Positions 21,306-29,640 of a DNA stretch of 64,000 bases are shown here, one piece after another. The notes below the pieces were generated by a model, which searched no databases, had not been told where the DNA came from, and worked only from the letters and a program-made list of their open reading frames with translations. Every line of letters begins with the position of its first letter. Position 1 is the first letter of the stretch. Position numbers and translations under genes: made by a program. The stretch is from NCBI RefSeq assembly GCF_011064825.1, contig NZ_CP048751.1, positions 1,860,001-1,924,000 on the forward strand. The letters run 5' to 3'. This DNA is from Brevundimonas mediterranea. Its GTDB lineage: Bacteria > Pseudomonadota > Alphaproteobacteria > Caulobacterales > Caulobacteraceae.

Positions 21306-21770
21306 ATGACCGCCTCTGCCTGGACCGATGACCGCATCGGTCGTCTGAAGACACTCTGGCTCGAGGGCCAGACCGCCGAGCAGATCGCCCGCGATCTCGC
21401 CAATGGCATCACGCGCAGCGCCGTGCTCGGCAAGGTCCATCGCATAGGTCTGTCGGCGGGCCGTTCCGGCCGCCCGCCCAAAGGCTCTGACGCCCGTCCG
21501 AAGCCGGTCGGCCTCTCGCCGGCCAGGTCCCTGGCGACCCGGCCGATCGACGCTCGTCCCGTAGTCGCGGCTGAACATGGCCTGGCAACAGTCCTCTCGG
21601 TGCGGCGCTGCCAGTGCCGTTGGCCTTTCGGTGAGCCCGGAGCCGCTGACTTCAGTCTGTGCGGTCAACCGGTGACCCGGGGGGCCTTCTGTGCCTTGCA
21701 TGCCGCCGTCGCCTATCGGCCGGCGGCGGACACTCCCCGCACCCTCGACCGGCTGGCGCTTCTCGACTGA
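21306..21770 (+). CDS. GcrA-family cell-cycle regulator paralogue
   Basis: 154 residues. The N-terminal DNA-binding region WTDDRIGRLKTLWLEGQTAE and RSAVLGKVHRIGLS is the hallmark of GcrA, a sigma70-binding activator of the Caulobacterales that responds to CcrM methylation. The C-terminal Cys/His zinc-like region (CQCRWPFGEPG, FSLCGQP, FCALHAAVAY) matches the RNA-polymerase-binding part. It stands among plasmid maintenance genes, so it is an element-borne extra copy rather than the chromosomal regulator. It has its own leader and terminator. It could tie element gene expression to the host cell cycle. Confidence 0.85.
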   Translation: MTASAWTDDRIGRLKTLWLEGQTAEQIARDLANGITRSAVLGKVHRIGLSAGRSGRPPKGSDARPKPVGLSPARSLATRPIDARPVVAAEHGLATVLSVRRCQCRWPFGEPGAADFSLCGQPVTRGAFCALHAAVAYRPAADTPRTLDRLALLD

Positions 21771-21807
21771 GATCCGTCACGCCCTTGCTGCAATCTGAGA
21801 CGATCTG

Positions 21808-21840
21808 AACGGCGGCCTCGACGAGGTCGCCGTTTGTATT
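21808..21840 (+). terminator. Terminator after gcrA-like gene
   Basis: Stem AACGGCG/CGCCGTT with further CC/GG pairing, followed by TGTATTT. It starts 38 bases after the stop. Confidence 0.7.
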
Positions 21841-22153
21841 TGGCCCGGGCAGCCAAGATCGGGCCGCCCGCTTGTCGGCCTCTGGCCGATCGAGGTCCCG
21901 ACGCGGCCCCGGCCGCTGAGTTGAAAGTCGCCCGTCAGATTCTGCGCTGGGACCCGCGACGACTACGCGCGCCTTGCTTCTGGCTGGAATTCCCGAAAAA
22001 AAGGCGGCGCATGTCCTCGACATGGACGCCCGCAAGCGTGACATCAGCGGCCCCGTTCAGGGGGCGATGGAGGCCTTTCTTGGCAGGCTGGCGTCCCGTC
22101 GGCTGGACCGGTTCCGCCGCAGAATAAGGGCCCGTAGACAGGCCGTCCTCTCT
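21841..22153. other. Stretch without a well-supported gene
   Basis: Frames on both strands are open but none has a family signature or a convincing ribosome site. One plus-strand frame from 21974 reads an Arg-rich basic peptide (GIPEKKAAHVLDMDARKRDI) and runs into the antisense of the next gene. It may be a decayed gene. Confidence 0.4.
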
Positions 22154-22375
22154 TCAGTGAACCGTCTCCCAGCCTCGCATCGGCGTGACGTCGTGGGAGC
22201 CCTCGGTTTGCACGAGAAGCTCCACGTCGCGGCCTGAGAGATGGATTTGCCGCGTCAGCTTTAATCCGGCGTCCTCCGCATCGACACGGAAGTCATATTC
22301 ACCGATCTGCCGATCGTCTTTCATGACGCGCCATCCGCCTTGGGTTCGCAGCACGGCGACGGTGATCTTCTCCAT
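22154..22375 (-). CDS. Small DUF2188-like protein
   Basis: 73 residues from MEKITVAVLRTQGG. A GGAG ribosome site lies six bases upstream; the GTG 39 bases further up is less likely. The pattern of a GGWRV strand, a short turn and a helix with DAEDAGLKL resembles the DUF2188 family of small alpha/beta proteins of unknown function. It stands alone on the minus strand. Confidence 0.55.
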   Translation of the reverse strand: MEKITVAVLRTQGGWRVMKDDRQIGEYDFRVDAEDAGLKLTRQIHLSGRDVELLVQTEGSHDVTPMRGWETVH

Positions 22376-22414
22376 ACCAGGCTCCGACGTTTGAAGGACG
22401 GGTTGATTTAGCAC

Positions 22415-22772
22415 CGCTGGTTTCTCTCATGCCAGTGAGTGAGCATCGGACTATTGCCTGCGGCGCCCTCAGACGTTCGCAACCGCGTAGCGCCGCCGGC
22501 TCGCCGACGCCGACGGACGGGAAGAGCGTTGTCTTGTCTTCCGTATCGGCGCAACGGCGCCGAGTGGTGTCGTCGTCGCGAAGGGCGACGACGACTTACC
22601 CCCACACAACGCCCTCCGATTTTGTCACAGCACCCCGGAAGTCAACGGCTTCGCCTTATTCCCTCCACGGAGGGCAAGCGGCCCTCCGCTCCGGTGACTG
22701 CCGGGGACCCCGCTGTGGCCAAAACCGGGGTCGTTGCGCATGGGGCGCTCGACATTCTCCAGGAATGTTCCA
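22415..22772 (+). promoter_or_regulatory. Leader with perfect 11-bp hairpin
   Basis: 358 bases without a supported gene. At 22569-22595 the arms GTCGTCGTCGC and GCGACGACGAC form a perfect 11-bp stem with loop GAAGG and no T-run, so an RNA control structure is likelier than a plain terminator. Further down, CCCTCCACGGAGGG and GGCCCTCCGCTCC could also pair. An AGGAA ribosome site precedes the ATG at 22773. Confidence 0.4.
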
Positions 22773-23513
22773 ATGACCCGTTTCAACACTTCATCCTCCG
22801 CCTTGGCCGACCTGTCCGCTTCCCTGGACGAGGGAGGTTCGCTTCCGACCGAAGATGCCCTGGTTCAACTCGGGCGCGCGCTCATGACCGAGCTGATCGA
22901 CGTCATCTCTGACACCGCGCTGGAGGATTTCCAGAACGATATCGTCGAGACCTACGGCGCCAACAACACCATTCTCGACAACCTGCATATCTATACCGCC
23001 TTCAGCGCGCTCGATCCTCTGACCCAGGACAAGGTGTCGAAGCTGACGGGGTCCGTGCTGGAGAGCCGGACCAGCCGCAGTTCACCGGCGGGGCTGGCAG
23101 CTGGCCGCAGCTCGGTGTCCCGGTCTCAGATCGAGCGCCCGCTGCTGGAGCCGGGCGAGATCCGCGCCCTTCCAGACGACATCCAGTTGGTGTTCGCCGC
23201 CGGCGCCCGGCCGCTGCGGACGACCAAGCTCCTCTACGACGTCCGCGAACCGTTTCGGACGCGTGCGCAAGACGTCGCGCCCGATCAGGTCGCGCGGCTG
23301 GATGCGCCGCCCGGAGCTCCGCACCCATGGGCCGGTCGCCGTAGTCTGGGCGAGGATGCAGAGGCGTCTCTGCCGCTGTTCAAGGAAGTGGCCGCAGCGA
23401 TGGACGACAAGAAGGTCGCAGCGCGGGTGGCCGATATCTACGGGCGGGTGGCGCAGGAGATGGCCGCGCAGGATGCGGCGCTCGATCATTTGCGAGGTCT
23501 AGGCGATGGCTAG
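22773..23513 (+). pseudogene. Chimeric ORF: unknown N-terminus joined to TraG C-terminus
   Basis: 246 residues in one frame but from two sources. Residues 1-53 or so (ALADLSASLDEGGSLPTEDA, then LGRALMTELIDVISDTALE) resemble the start of DUF2493-type proteins on related elements. From about residue 55 it is the C-terminal end of a TraG/VirD4 coupling protein: YGANNTILDN, DPLTQDKVSKLTG, ERPLLEPGEIRALPDD and VREPFRTRA. The coupling-protein ATPase domain with its Walker motifs is missing. The most economical explanation is an in-frame deletion that removed the relaxase and most of traG. An eight-base overlap with the next gene, as in intact loci, is kept. Confidence 0.7.
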
Positions 23514-23943
23514 GAAAGAAGCGGCGAGCGCCCGTGTGCAGGTTTATCTAACCGATCCCAAGGTCGTGTCTGGTCTCAACCGGGAGGCCCGTAGCGGCAA
23601 GATGCCGCTCAGTCAGGCGGCCGGGCGTGCCATCGCCCGTGGACTGCAGAAGAGCCCCCAGGCCGATCCCGAGGATCGCCTGCTGCAGCTCGAACGGTCC
23701 CTTCGCGACCATATGCGATCCACGGCTCGCGACATGCAGATCGTCCAGGAATTGCTTATCGAGGTGGCCCGCGCCTTCTTCGTCCGGCTCCCCGACGCTA
23801 TCGTCGACGAGGACCCCACGGTCCAGGCGGCCGTCGATCGTCGTATCGAACGACTCCTGGACGCCACGGCCGCCCGCATCGTCGCCGGACGGACTGATCG
23901 TCCCGTGCCAGACGAAGGCCGGGCGTTCGGCCAGGCCAACTGA
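23506..23943 (+). CDS. CopG-like conjugation-locus protein
   Basis: 145 residues. The N-terminus RVQVYLTDPKVVSGLNREAR resembles a ribbon-helix-helix DNA-binding domain. The rest is helical with a coiled-coil character (LLQLERSLRDHMRSTARDMQ). Genes of this type sit between traG and trbB in many alphaproteobacterial trb loci and are labelled CopG family. It overlaps the preceding gene by eight bases and trbB by one (TGATG), so it belongs to the transfer operon. Confidence 0.65.
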   Translation: MARKEAASARVQVYLTDPKVVSGLNREARSGKMPLSQAAGRAIARGLQKSPQADPEDRLLQLERSLRDHMRSTARDMQIVQELLIEVARAFFVRLPDAIVDEDPTVQAAVDRRIERLLDATAARIVAGRTDRPVPDEGRAFGQAN

Positions 23944-24899
23944 TGGCGGTCCATCCGATCATCGCCGAGCGCAAGCTCGAGGCGCTGCGCCATGCATTGG
24001 GCGACACCATTCTGGCGGCCCTGGTCGAGCCGGCGGTCGTCGAAATCCTCGCCAATCCCGACGGCCGTCTGATCCTCGACCTCAGCGGCGAAGGGCGGCT
24101 GGATACGGGCGCGACCCTGTCGGCCGAGTCGCGGGAGCGGGTGATCCGCCTGATCGCGGATTATGTCGGCGAGACGGTCACGCGCGACGATCCCCGGCTC
24201 GCTGGGGTCCTGCCCGGCACAGGTGAGCGGTTTCAGGGGATGCTGCCGCCCGTCACCAGCGCGCCTGCGTTCTCGATCCGCAAACGGCCCTCGGTGATCT
24301 GGAGTCTGGAAGACTATGTCCGCGACGGAGTCATGACCGATCAACAGGCGGTCGTGTTGCGTGACGCTGCGGAGCAGCGACTCAATATCCTCATCTCGGG
24401 AGGCACCGGATCCGGCAAGACCACCCTCGCCAATGCCGTGCTCGCTGAGCCGGCCTTCGCCCAGGATCGGGTCTTCCTCGTCGAGGATACGCCAGAGCTT
24501 CAGTGTTCGGCCTGGGACACGGTGTCGGTGCTGACCCGCCGTCAGCCGATCCCGATCGGCGTGGTCGATCTGGTCAGGGATGCGCTCCGGATGCGACCCG
24601 ATCGGATCGTCGTCGGCGAAATGCGGGACGGGGCGGCGGCGTTGGAGACACTCAAGAGCTGGAATACGGGCCATCCCGGCGGACTTTCGACCCTCCACGC
24701 CAACTCGGCCGACGACGTTCTGCGTCGCGTCGAGGACCTGATTGCCGAGGTTTCCTCGCGCACGCCGCGTCGAGCGATCGCCCAGGCCGTCGATAGGATT
24801 GTCCACATCCGACGCACCGCCTCCGGACGGCAGGTCCAGGCCGTACTCGGTGTCGAGCCTTTGGGCGACGACGGCTACGCGATTAGTGTCCTGGCCTGA
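23943..24899 (+). CDS. trbB: P-type conjugative transfer ATPase TrbB
   Basis: 318 residues, the full length for TrbB, a hexameric VirB11-like ATPase at the cytoplasmic base of the type IV secretion channel. Walker A GGTGSGKTT is near residue 153, the Asp box EDTPELQ near 182, Walker B IVVGEMRDG near 222, and the His box GGLSTLHANS near 240. It is the last transfer gene before the metal cargo. In related loci trbC follows at once, but here trbC is 14 kb away. A diverged copy of the last 45 codons lies at 38664. Confidence 0.95.
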   Translation: MAVHPIIAERKLEALRHALGDTILAALVEPAVVEILANPDGRLILDLSGEGRLDTGATLSAESRERVIRLIADYVGETVTRDDPRLAGVLPGTGERFQGMLPPVTSAPAFSIRKRPSVIWSLEDYVRDGVMTDQQAVVLRDAAEQRLNILISGGTGSGKTTLANAVLAEPAFAQDRVFLVEDTPELQCSAWDTVSVLTRRQPIPIGVVDLVRDALRMRPDRIVVGEMRDGAAALETLKSWNTGHPGGLSTLHANSADDVLRRVEDLIAEVSSRTPRRAIAQAVDRIVHIRRTASGRQVQAVLGVEPLGDDGYAISVLA

Positions 24900-24935
24900 T
24901 TTTCGTCGAACTCGAAACTACAAAGTCTGAATTTT

Positions 24936-24949
24936 GTTGCGCACTGGGA
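24936..24949 (+). repeat. Possible left inverted repeat of cargo block
   Basis: GTTGC-GC-ACTGGGA, 36 bases after the trbB stop, matches the complement of TCCCAGTGCAAC at 38509-38520 except for a two-base insertion. The pair brackets exactly the merR-to-arsH cargo. It is short and could be chance. Confidence 0.35.
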
Positions 24950-25009
24950 AGGTCGGCTTTCGGGAAGTCACGTCTGGAACGGCACTCGCGCGGCTCCAAC
25001 TAGGTCGTG

Positions 25010-25453
25010 CTACGACCTCGTCCCGCAGCAAGAAGATGACCGCACGTAGCTCAAATCTTCCAAAATTACGCAATCAGGTCCGGGGCCGCCGACACAGGCC
25101 GCGTCGCAGTCGGTCACGAGCTTGGTGAGATCGGCTTCCAGCGCTTTGAGCTCCGAGAGCTTGGTCTGGACGTCCTCCAGATTCCGTCGCGCGAGGTCGC
25201 GGGCGTCCACACACGAGCGGTCGCCGTTCTCGAGCAGGTCGACCAGGCTCCGCACCTGATCGATAGGAAAGCCCAACTCCCTGCAGCGGCGGATGAAGGT
25301 CAGTCGCTTGAGGTCAGCGTCGCCATAGGTGCGATGCCCGCCGTCGCGACGCTCGGCGCGGCGCACCAGACCGATCTCCTCGTAATAGCGGATCGTCGGC
25401 GGGTTGGTCCCGCTGCGCTTGGCGAGAGCTCCGATAGAGAGAGCACGGTCCAT
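25010..25453 (-). CDS. MerR-family heavy-metal regulator (ZntR/PbrR-like)
   Basis: 147 residues. The N-terminal winged helix (residues 1-70, IRYYEEIGLVRRAERRDGGH) is followed by a dimerisation helix and a C-terminal metal loop. Cys81, Cys116, Cys120 and Cys128 match the spacing of the zinc, lead or cadmium ligands of ZntR/PbrR. It is divergent from the 25552 gene, and a promoter with the over-long 19-base spacer typical of MerR activation lies between them. A hairpin AGGTCGT-GCT-ACGACCT (25002-25018) covers its stop. Confidence 0.9.
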   Translation of the reverse strand: MDRALSIGALAKRSGTNPPTIRYYEEIGLVRRAERRDGGHRTYGDADLKRLTFIRRCRELGFPIDQVRSLVDLLENGDRSCVDARDLARRNLEDVQTKLSELKALEADLTKLVTDCDAACVGGPGPDCVILEDLSYVRSSSCCGTRS

Positions 25454-25475
25454 GTCGTCATCCGGAAAATAGGGC

Positions 25476-25506
25476 TTGAAGCTAAAGTTACTTGAAGTCC
25501 TACAAG
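25476..25506 (+). promoter_or_regulatory. MerR-type promoter with 19-bp spacer
   Basis: A -35 TTGAAG (25476-25481) and -10 TACAAG (25501-25506) are 19 bases apart. A dyad AAGT-T-ACTT (25485-25493) lies within the spacer. MerR activators untwist exactly this kind of promoter. It faces the membrane protein and permease genes. Confidence 0.7.
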
Positions 25507-25551
25507 GCGTCCAATGGAACGGTGCATCGGACCCGTTCAGGAGCGTGAGAC

Positions 25552-25899
25552 ATGGCAGCCAAGGACGTTCCGATCGCCTGCACTCTGGGCGCCGGCGACT
25601 ATCAGGAGAGAGTTCGGTGGATCGCCGATCTCAACCAGCGCAGCCTTCAGAGCCATCGCCGGGACGACCTGACGCTGCACATCGACTACGAAGCCGGCGC
25701 GCTCGCGGATGTCGAAGAACTCGTCCGTAAGGAAACCGCCTGCTGCGCCTTCCTGACCTTTGAGATTGAGCCGCGGCTGGGGTCCGTCTGTCTCGTGGTC
25801 ACGGCGCCGGAAGACGCCCGTCTCGCCGCCGACACCCTGTTCGAAGACTTTATCGCCTCGGGTCCGTCGACCCAGGCCCAAACCCGTGGATGCTGCTGA
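25552..25899 (+). CDS. Small unknown protein of MerR-controlled operon
   Basis: 115 residues with no recognised domain. Features are IACTLGAGDYQERVRWIADL at the start, KETACCAFLTFEIEP with a Cys pair near residue 65, and CC at the very C-terminus. Similar proteins accompany merR genes in alphaproteobacteria, and thiol binding of metal in the cytoplasm is a reasonable guess. It is the first gene after the MerR-type promoter and is followed after two bases by a membrane protein gene. Confidence 0.65.
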   Translation: MAAKDVPIACTLGAGDYQERVRWIADLNQRSLQSHRRDDLTLHIDYEAGALADVEELVRKETACCAFLTFEIEPRLGSVCLVVTAPEDARLAADTLFEDFIASGPSTQAQTRGCC

Positions 25900-25901
25900 T
25901 C

Positions 25902-26294
25902 ATGACCTCTCTGACCCCCGGCGCGCCGTTGAACGCCGAGCCCGCCAAGGGCGACCCGAACCAGAAGGCGGTCGGCGTCGGCTCCATCGTCGCGACTACG
26001 GGCGCCGTTCTCGGATGTGCGGCCTGCTGCGTCGTGCCGCTGGCCTTCCCGGTGCTGGCTCTGGGCGCCTCAGGCGCCGTCCTGGCCTGGTTCGCGGGAG
26101 CCCATATGTGGATCACGGGCGTCGCCTTCATGATCGTGCTCGCTGCTTGGGGTTGGTTGGCGTGGCGGACTTTCCGCCGCGGTCATCCGCTGGCGCGATC
26201 GACCGTAATCATGATGGCTCTTTCAACTCTCATGCTCGCCCTGGCCCTCGTCTGGCCCCGGATCGAACCCGCGCTGATGGCGATGCTGCGATGA
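25902..26294 (+). CDS. MerT/MerC-like small membrane protein
   Basis: 130 residues from MTSLTPGAPLN. Three or four TM helices are predicted, the first carrying LGCAACCVVPLAFPV near residue 35. A Cys pair followed by Pro in a first helix is the metal-entry motif of MerT/MerC mercury carriers, but no MerA or MerP is visible here. It overlaps the next gene by four bases. Metal import or sensing for a non-mercury ion is possible. Confidence 0.6.
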   Translation: MTSLTPGAPLNAEPAKGDPNQKAVGVGSIVATTGAVLGCAACCVVPLAFPVLALGASGAVLAWFAGAHMWITGVAFMIVLAAWGWLAWRTFRRGHPLARSTVIMMALSTLMLALALVWPRIEPALMAMLR

Positions 26295-26575
26295 CCCTCG
26301 AAACGACACCGAAGAAGAAGATCAGACCGCCTTGGGTCGTTCTCGGTCTGGCGGGCGCCTGCGTGGCCTGCTGCGCCGTGCCGATCGCGGCGCTAGTACT
26401 GGGCGGTGCGACCCTGGCCGCCGCAGGCGTCGCCCTGAGCCAGAGCTGGGATGCGATCGCCTGCGGCGCGCTGATGCTGATCGTTCTGGGCGCCGCTCTT
26501 GTTTTGATGCGGCCGAAACGCCCGGCCCCATCCTGCAGCGTGGACGGGTCCTGCGGCTGCAAAGAAAAGGCCTGA
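26291..26575 (+). CDS. Small membrane protein with CACC motif and Cys tail
   Basis: 94 residues starting at the ATGA overlap with the preceding gene. Two TM segments; the first has GACVACCAVPIAALVLG, again a Cys-Cys-x-Pro type motif. The tail CSVDGSCGCKEKA holds three cysteines. It is related in style to the preceding protein, perhaps as a partner in a metal-carrier pair. No family assignment is certain. Confidence 0.6.
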   Translation: MTLETTPKKKIRPPWVVLGLAGACVACCAVPIAALVLGGATLAAAGVALSQSWDAIACGALMLIVLGAALVLMRPKRPAPSCSVDGSCGCKEKA

Positions 26576-26627
26576 GCATCGCGGGAGTGACTTGGCTGTG
26601 AATGCGCCAACGCCTAAACATTTGCGA

Positions 26628-28571
26628 ATGATAACCGCTCTTAAGAACCGTCTCCGCGCCTTGGCTTTGGGGTTGCTCGCTCTCGGCCTGGTTGGAGCGG
26701 CTCCGACGACCGCGTCCGCCCAAGAAGCGGCGTCTTCACAGACGGCATGGCGTCTTCTCGACTATCTCGCGGTGGACTACAGCGGAGCGGTCCAGAACGG
26801 CCAGGTCATAAGCCCGCCCGAATACGCGGAGATGAATGAGTTCGCGGCCCAGGTGCGCGAACGGATCACAGCCCTCCCGGTCCATGCGGCTCAGCCGGGG
26901 CTGGTCAGCAAGGCCCGGGCGCTTGAAGCTGCGATCACCGCCAAGCAAGATCCCACGGTCGTGGCCGGTCAGGCGCATGCTTTGGCCGCTGAGTTGCTTG
27001 TCGCCTATCCTACACCCCTGGCGCCCATCCGGACGCCGGATCTTCCCCGAGGGGCGGCGCTCTACGCGCAAAACTGCGCCGCCTGCCACGGCGCGACGGG
27101 CGGCGGCGACGGGCCTTTGGCGGCCGATCTCGACCCGCCGGCCATCGCCTTTGCAGATCTCGATCGGGCGCGGCAACGCAGTGCGTTCGGCCTGTATCAG
27201 GTCATCAATCAGGGTCTCGACGGCACGGCGATGGCGAGCTTCGCCCATCTGTCGACCGACGAGCAGTGGGACCTGGCCTTCTACGTCGGACGCTTCGCCT
27301 TCACTGAGGAGCGGGCCGCCGCCGGCGAGAAGCTCTGGAACGAGGATGCGGCGGTGCGCGCCCGCTTTCCGGATCTCAAGGCCCTGTCCCAGATCACGCC
27401 GGCCGCCCTGGCCGTCGCCGTGGGGCCCTCCAAGGCTGACGCCCTGACCGCTTATCTGAGGCGGCATCCCGAGGCCGTCGTCCAACAGACCACGGGCTCG
27501 CTCGACATAGCACGCCAGAAGCTGCGCGAAAGTCTGGCGGCCTATGAGGCGGGCGACAAACGCAAGGCGACGGATCTCGCGCTCGCCGCCTATCTCGACG
27601 GCTTCGAGCCGGTCGAACCTTCGCTGACGGCGCGCAACAACGCCCTCATGCTGCGCATCGAAACCGCCATGGGCCAGGTGCGCGGCGCGATCAGCCGAAA
27701 CGCGCCCGTCGCCGAACTGCGAGGCGAGATCGAGACGCTGGACGAATTGTTCGCCGAGGCCGCTCGCGCCCTTGCGCCCGATCAGGCCAGCAACGCGTCG
27801 AGCTTCGTGGGCGCGTTCGCGGTCCTCCTGCGCGAGGGTCTGGAAGCCTTGCTGATCGTGGTGGCGATGATCGCCTTTCTCCGCAAGGCGGAGCGCACCG
27901 ATGTGCTTCCTTATGTGCATGGCGGCTGGGTGGCGGCGCTGCTCGCCGGCGGACTGACCTGGGGGGCGGCGACCTATCTGATCACCATCAGCGGCGCCAG
28001 CCGCGAGCTGACGGAGGGCTTCGGCTCGTTGATCGCCTCGGTGGTGCTGATCTCCGTGGGCCTTTGGATGCACGGCAAGGCGCAGGCCGACGCCTGGCAG
28101 GTTTACATCCGAGAGAAGCTGTCGACGGCCCTGTCGAAGAAGTCGGCCTGGTTCCTGTTCCTGCTCGCCTTCATCGTGGTCTACCGCGAAGTGTTCGAGA
28201 CGATCCTCTTCCTGACCGCCCTCTGGACCCAGGGCGGCGGTGCAGCGATGCTGGCCGGCATCGGCGCTGCGGCCATGGTTCTCGTTGTCGTGACCTGGGT
28301 CATGCTGCGCCTCAGCCGCAGCCTGCCGATCGCGAAATTCTTCCAGTACAGCGCCATCCTGATGGCGGCCCTCGCGGTGGTTCTCGCCGGCAAGGGGGTA
28401 GCGGCCTTGCAGGAAGCCGGGCTGATCAGCCTGCATCCATTGGCCTTGCCGCGTGTCGACTGGCTGGGCTTCTATCCGACCCTTGAAGGTGTCCTCGCCC
28501 AACTCCTGGCCATCGCTGCGCTGGCGTTCGGTTTCATCGTGGCGACGCGAAAGACCAAGGATCTGACATGA
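26628..28571 (+). CDS. Cytochrome c-FTR1 iron/lead permease (PbrT-like)
   Basis: 647 residues from MITALKNRLRALALG; an earlier TTG or GTG is possible but would put residues before the signal peptide. A signal peptide ends near TASA. A class I cytochrome c domain carries CAACH near residue 150. A helical linker leads to seven TM helices of the FTR1 family with the two REGLE/REVFE iron-binding motifs near residues 400 and 519. This fusion occurs in iron uptake and in the lead-uptake protein PbrT. The nearby PbrR-like regulator favours a metal-resistance role, though iron uptake remains possible. Confidence 0.85.
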   Translation: MITALKNRLRALALGLLALGLVGAAPTTASAQEAASSQTAWRLLDYLAVDYSGAVQNGQVISPPEYAEMNEFAAQVRERITALPVHAAQPGLVSKARALEAAITAKQDPTVVAGQAHALAAELLVAYPTPLAPIRTPDLPRGAALYAQNCAACHGATGGGDGPLAADLDPPAIAFADLDRARQRSAFGLYQVINQGLDGTAMASFAHLSTDEQWDLAFYVGRFAFTEERAAAGEKLWNEDAAVRARFPDLKALSQITPAALAVAVGPSKADALTAYLRRHPEAVVQQTTGSLDIARQKLRESLAAYEAGDKRKATDLALAAYLDGFEPVEPSLTARNNALMLRIETAMGQVRGAISRNAPVAELRGEIETLDELFAEAARALAPDQASNASSFVGAFAVLLREGLEALLIVVAMIAFLRKAERTDVLPYVHGGWVAALLAGGLTWGAATYLITISGASRELTEGFGSLIASVVLISVGLWMHGKAQADAWQVYIREKLSTALSKKSAWFLFLLAFIVVYREVFETILFLTALWTQGGGAAMLAGIGAAAMVLVVVTWVMLRLSRSLPIAKFFQYSAILMAALAVVLAGKGVAALQEAGLISLHPLALPRVDWLGFYPTLEGVLAQLLAIAALAFGFIVATRKTKDLT

Positions 28572-29539
28572 CGACTGCCGAACTCCGCGAAACACTGGAA
28601 ACGCGCCAGGTCTGGATCTATTTCGCCGCCGTACTGGCAGCCGTAGCGGCCGGCCTGCTGATCCCGGGCACCGAGGCCCTGGAAGGCGCAATCAATCCGG
28701 CGCTGGCCCTGATGCTGTTCGTCACCTTCCTCCAGGTTCCGGTCGCGGCGCTCGGCCGTGCGCTTCGCGAACTTCGGTTCATGGGCGCCTTGCTGGCCGT
28801 CAACTTCATCGCCGTGCCCTTACTCGTCCTCGGCCTGGTCCAGTTCCTGCCGGCCGATCCTCTGATCCGTCTTGGCGTGCTGATGGTGCTGCTCTGCCCG
28901 TGCATCGACTACGTCGTGACGTTTGCCCATTTGGGGAAGGCAGACGCCCGGCTGCTGCTGGCTTCGACACCGGTTCTGCTGATCGCGCAGATGGTACTGC
29001 TGCCGATCTATCTGCGCCTGTTCCTAGGGGCCGAGGCGGCGGCCTACGTCCAGCCCGGCCCGTTCGTCCATGCTTTCATCTGGCTGATCGTCATACCTTT
29101 CGTTCTGGCGGCTCTGGTTCAGGCCTGGGCCGCGCGGAGTGCGACGGGCGAGCGGGTCTCGTCGGGGCTGGGCCTCGCGCCGGTGCCGGCGACAGCACTC
29201 GTTCTGTTCATCGTGGTCGCCGCCGTCGTGCCGCAACTCGGGCAAACTCTAGACAGAACCCTGAGTGTGGTTCCGGTCTACATCGCCTTTGCCGTGCTGG
29301 CTCCGCTGATTGGCTGGGTGGTGGCGCGTCTCGCGCGCTTGACCCCCGAGGCCGGTCGAGCGGTCGCCTTTTGCGCAGGCACCCGCAACTCGCTGGTGGT
29401 CTTGCCGCTGGCGCTCGTCGTGCCCGGGGCCATCCCCCTGGTCCCCGCCATCATCGTCACCCAAACCTTGATCGAGCTGCTGGCAGAACTGGTCTACATC
29501 CGCATTATGCCTCGACTGGGTGGCGACACCGACGCCTGA
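28568..29539 (+). CDS. BASS/ACR3-superfamily arsenic-resistance-type transporter
   Basis: 323 residues and about ten TM helices. Motifs are LMLFVTFLQVP near residue 50, LLCPCIDYVVTFAHLG near residue 113 and CAGTRNSLVVLPLAL near residue 270. They match the branch often annotated as arsenic resistance protein in the bile-acid:sodium symporter superfamily. It overlaps the FTR1 gene by ATGA and so belongs to the MerR-controlled operon. A second, canonical Acr3 lies at 36209, so the substrate here may be a different oxyanion or metal. Confidence 0.75.
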   Translation: MTTAELRETLETRQVWIYFAAVLAAVAAGLLIPGTEALEGAINPALALMLFVTFLQVPVAALGRALRELRFMGALLAVNFIAVPLLVLGLVQFLPADPLIRLGVLMVLLCPCIDYVVTFAHLGKADARLLLASTPVLLIAQMVLLPIYLRLFLGAEAAAYVQPGPFVHAFIWLIVIPFVLAALVQAWAARSATGERVSSGLGLAPVPATALVLFIVVAAVVPQLGQTLDRTLSVVPVYIAFAVLAPLIGWVVARLARLTPEAGRAVAFCAGTRNSLVVLPLALVVPGAIPLVPAIIVTQTLIELLAELVYIRIMPRLGGDTDA

Positions 29540-29640
29540 ACCAAGCTGCGGCGAGGAGATCCTGCCGGGATTGCGGGATCAACCGCGCAATCTGATCAAA
29601 CCCCATTCAATGGCCCGAAGCCGTCGTCGATGACGCCGTT

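Noticed and set aside
21974-22237. Basic 87-codon ORF after gcrA
   Set aside because: It overlaps the DUF2188-like gene in antisense and lacks a ribosome site; kept only as a possible remnant.
25890-26575. Functional mercury-resistance (mer) operon
   Set aside because: The Cys-Cys-x-Pro membrane proteins resemble MerT/MerC, but no MerA, MerP or MerB is visible and the regulator looks ZntR/PbrR-like.
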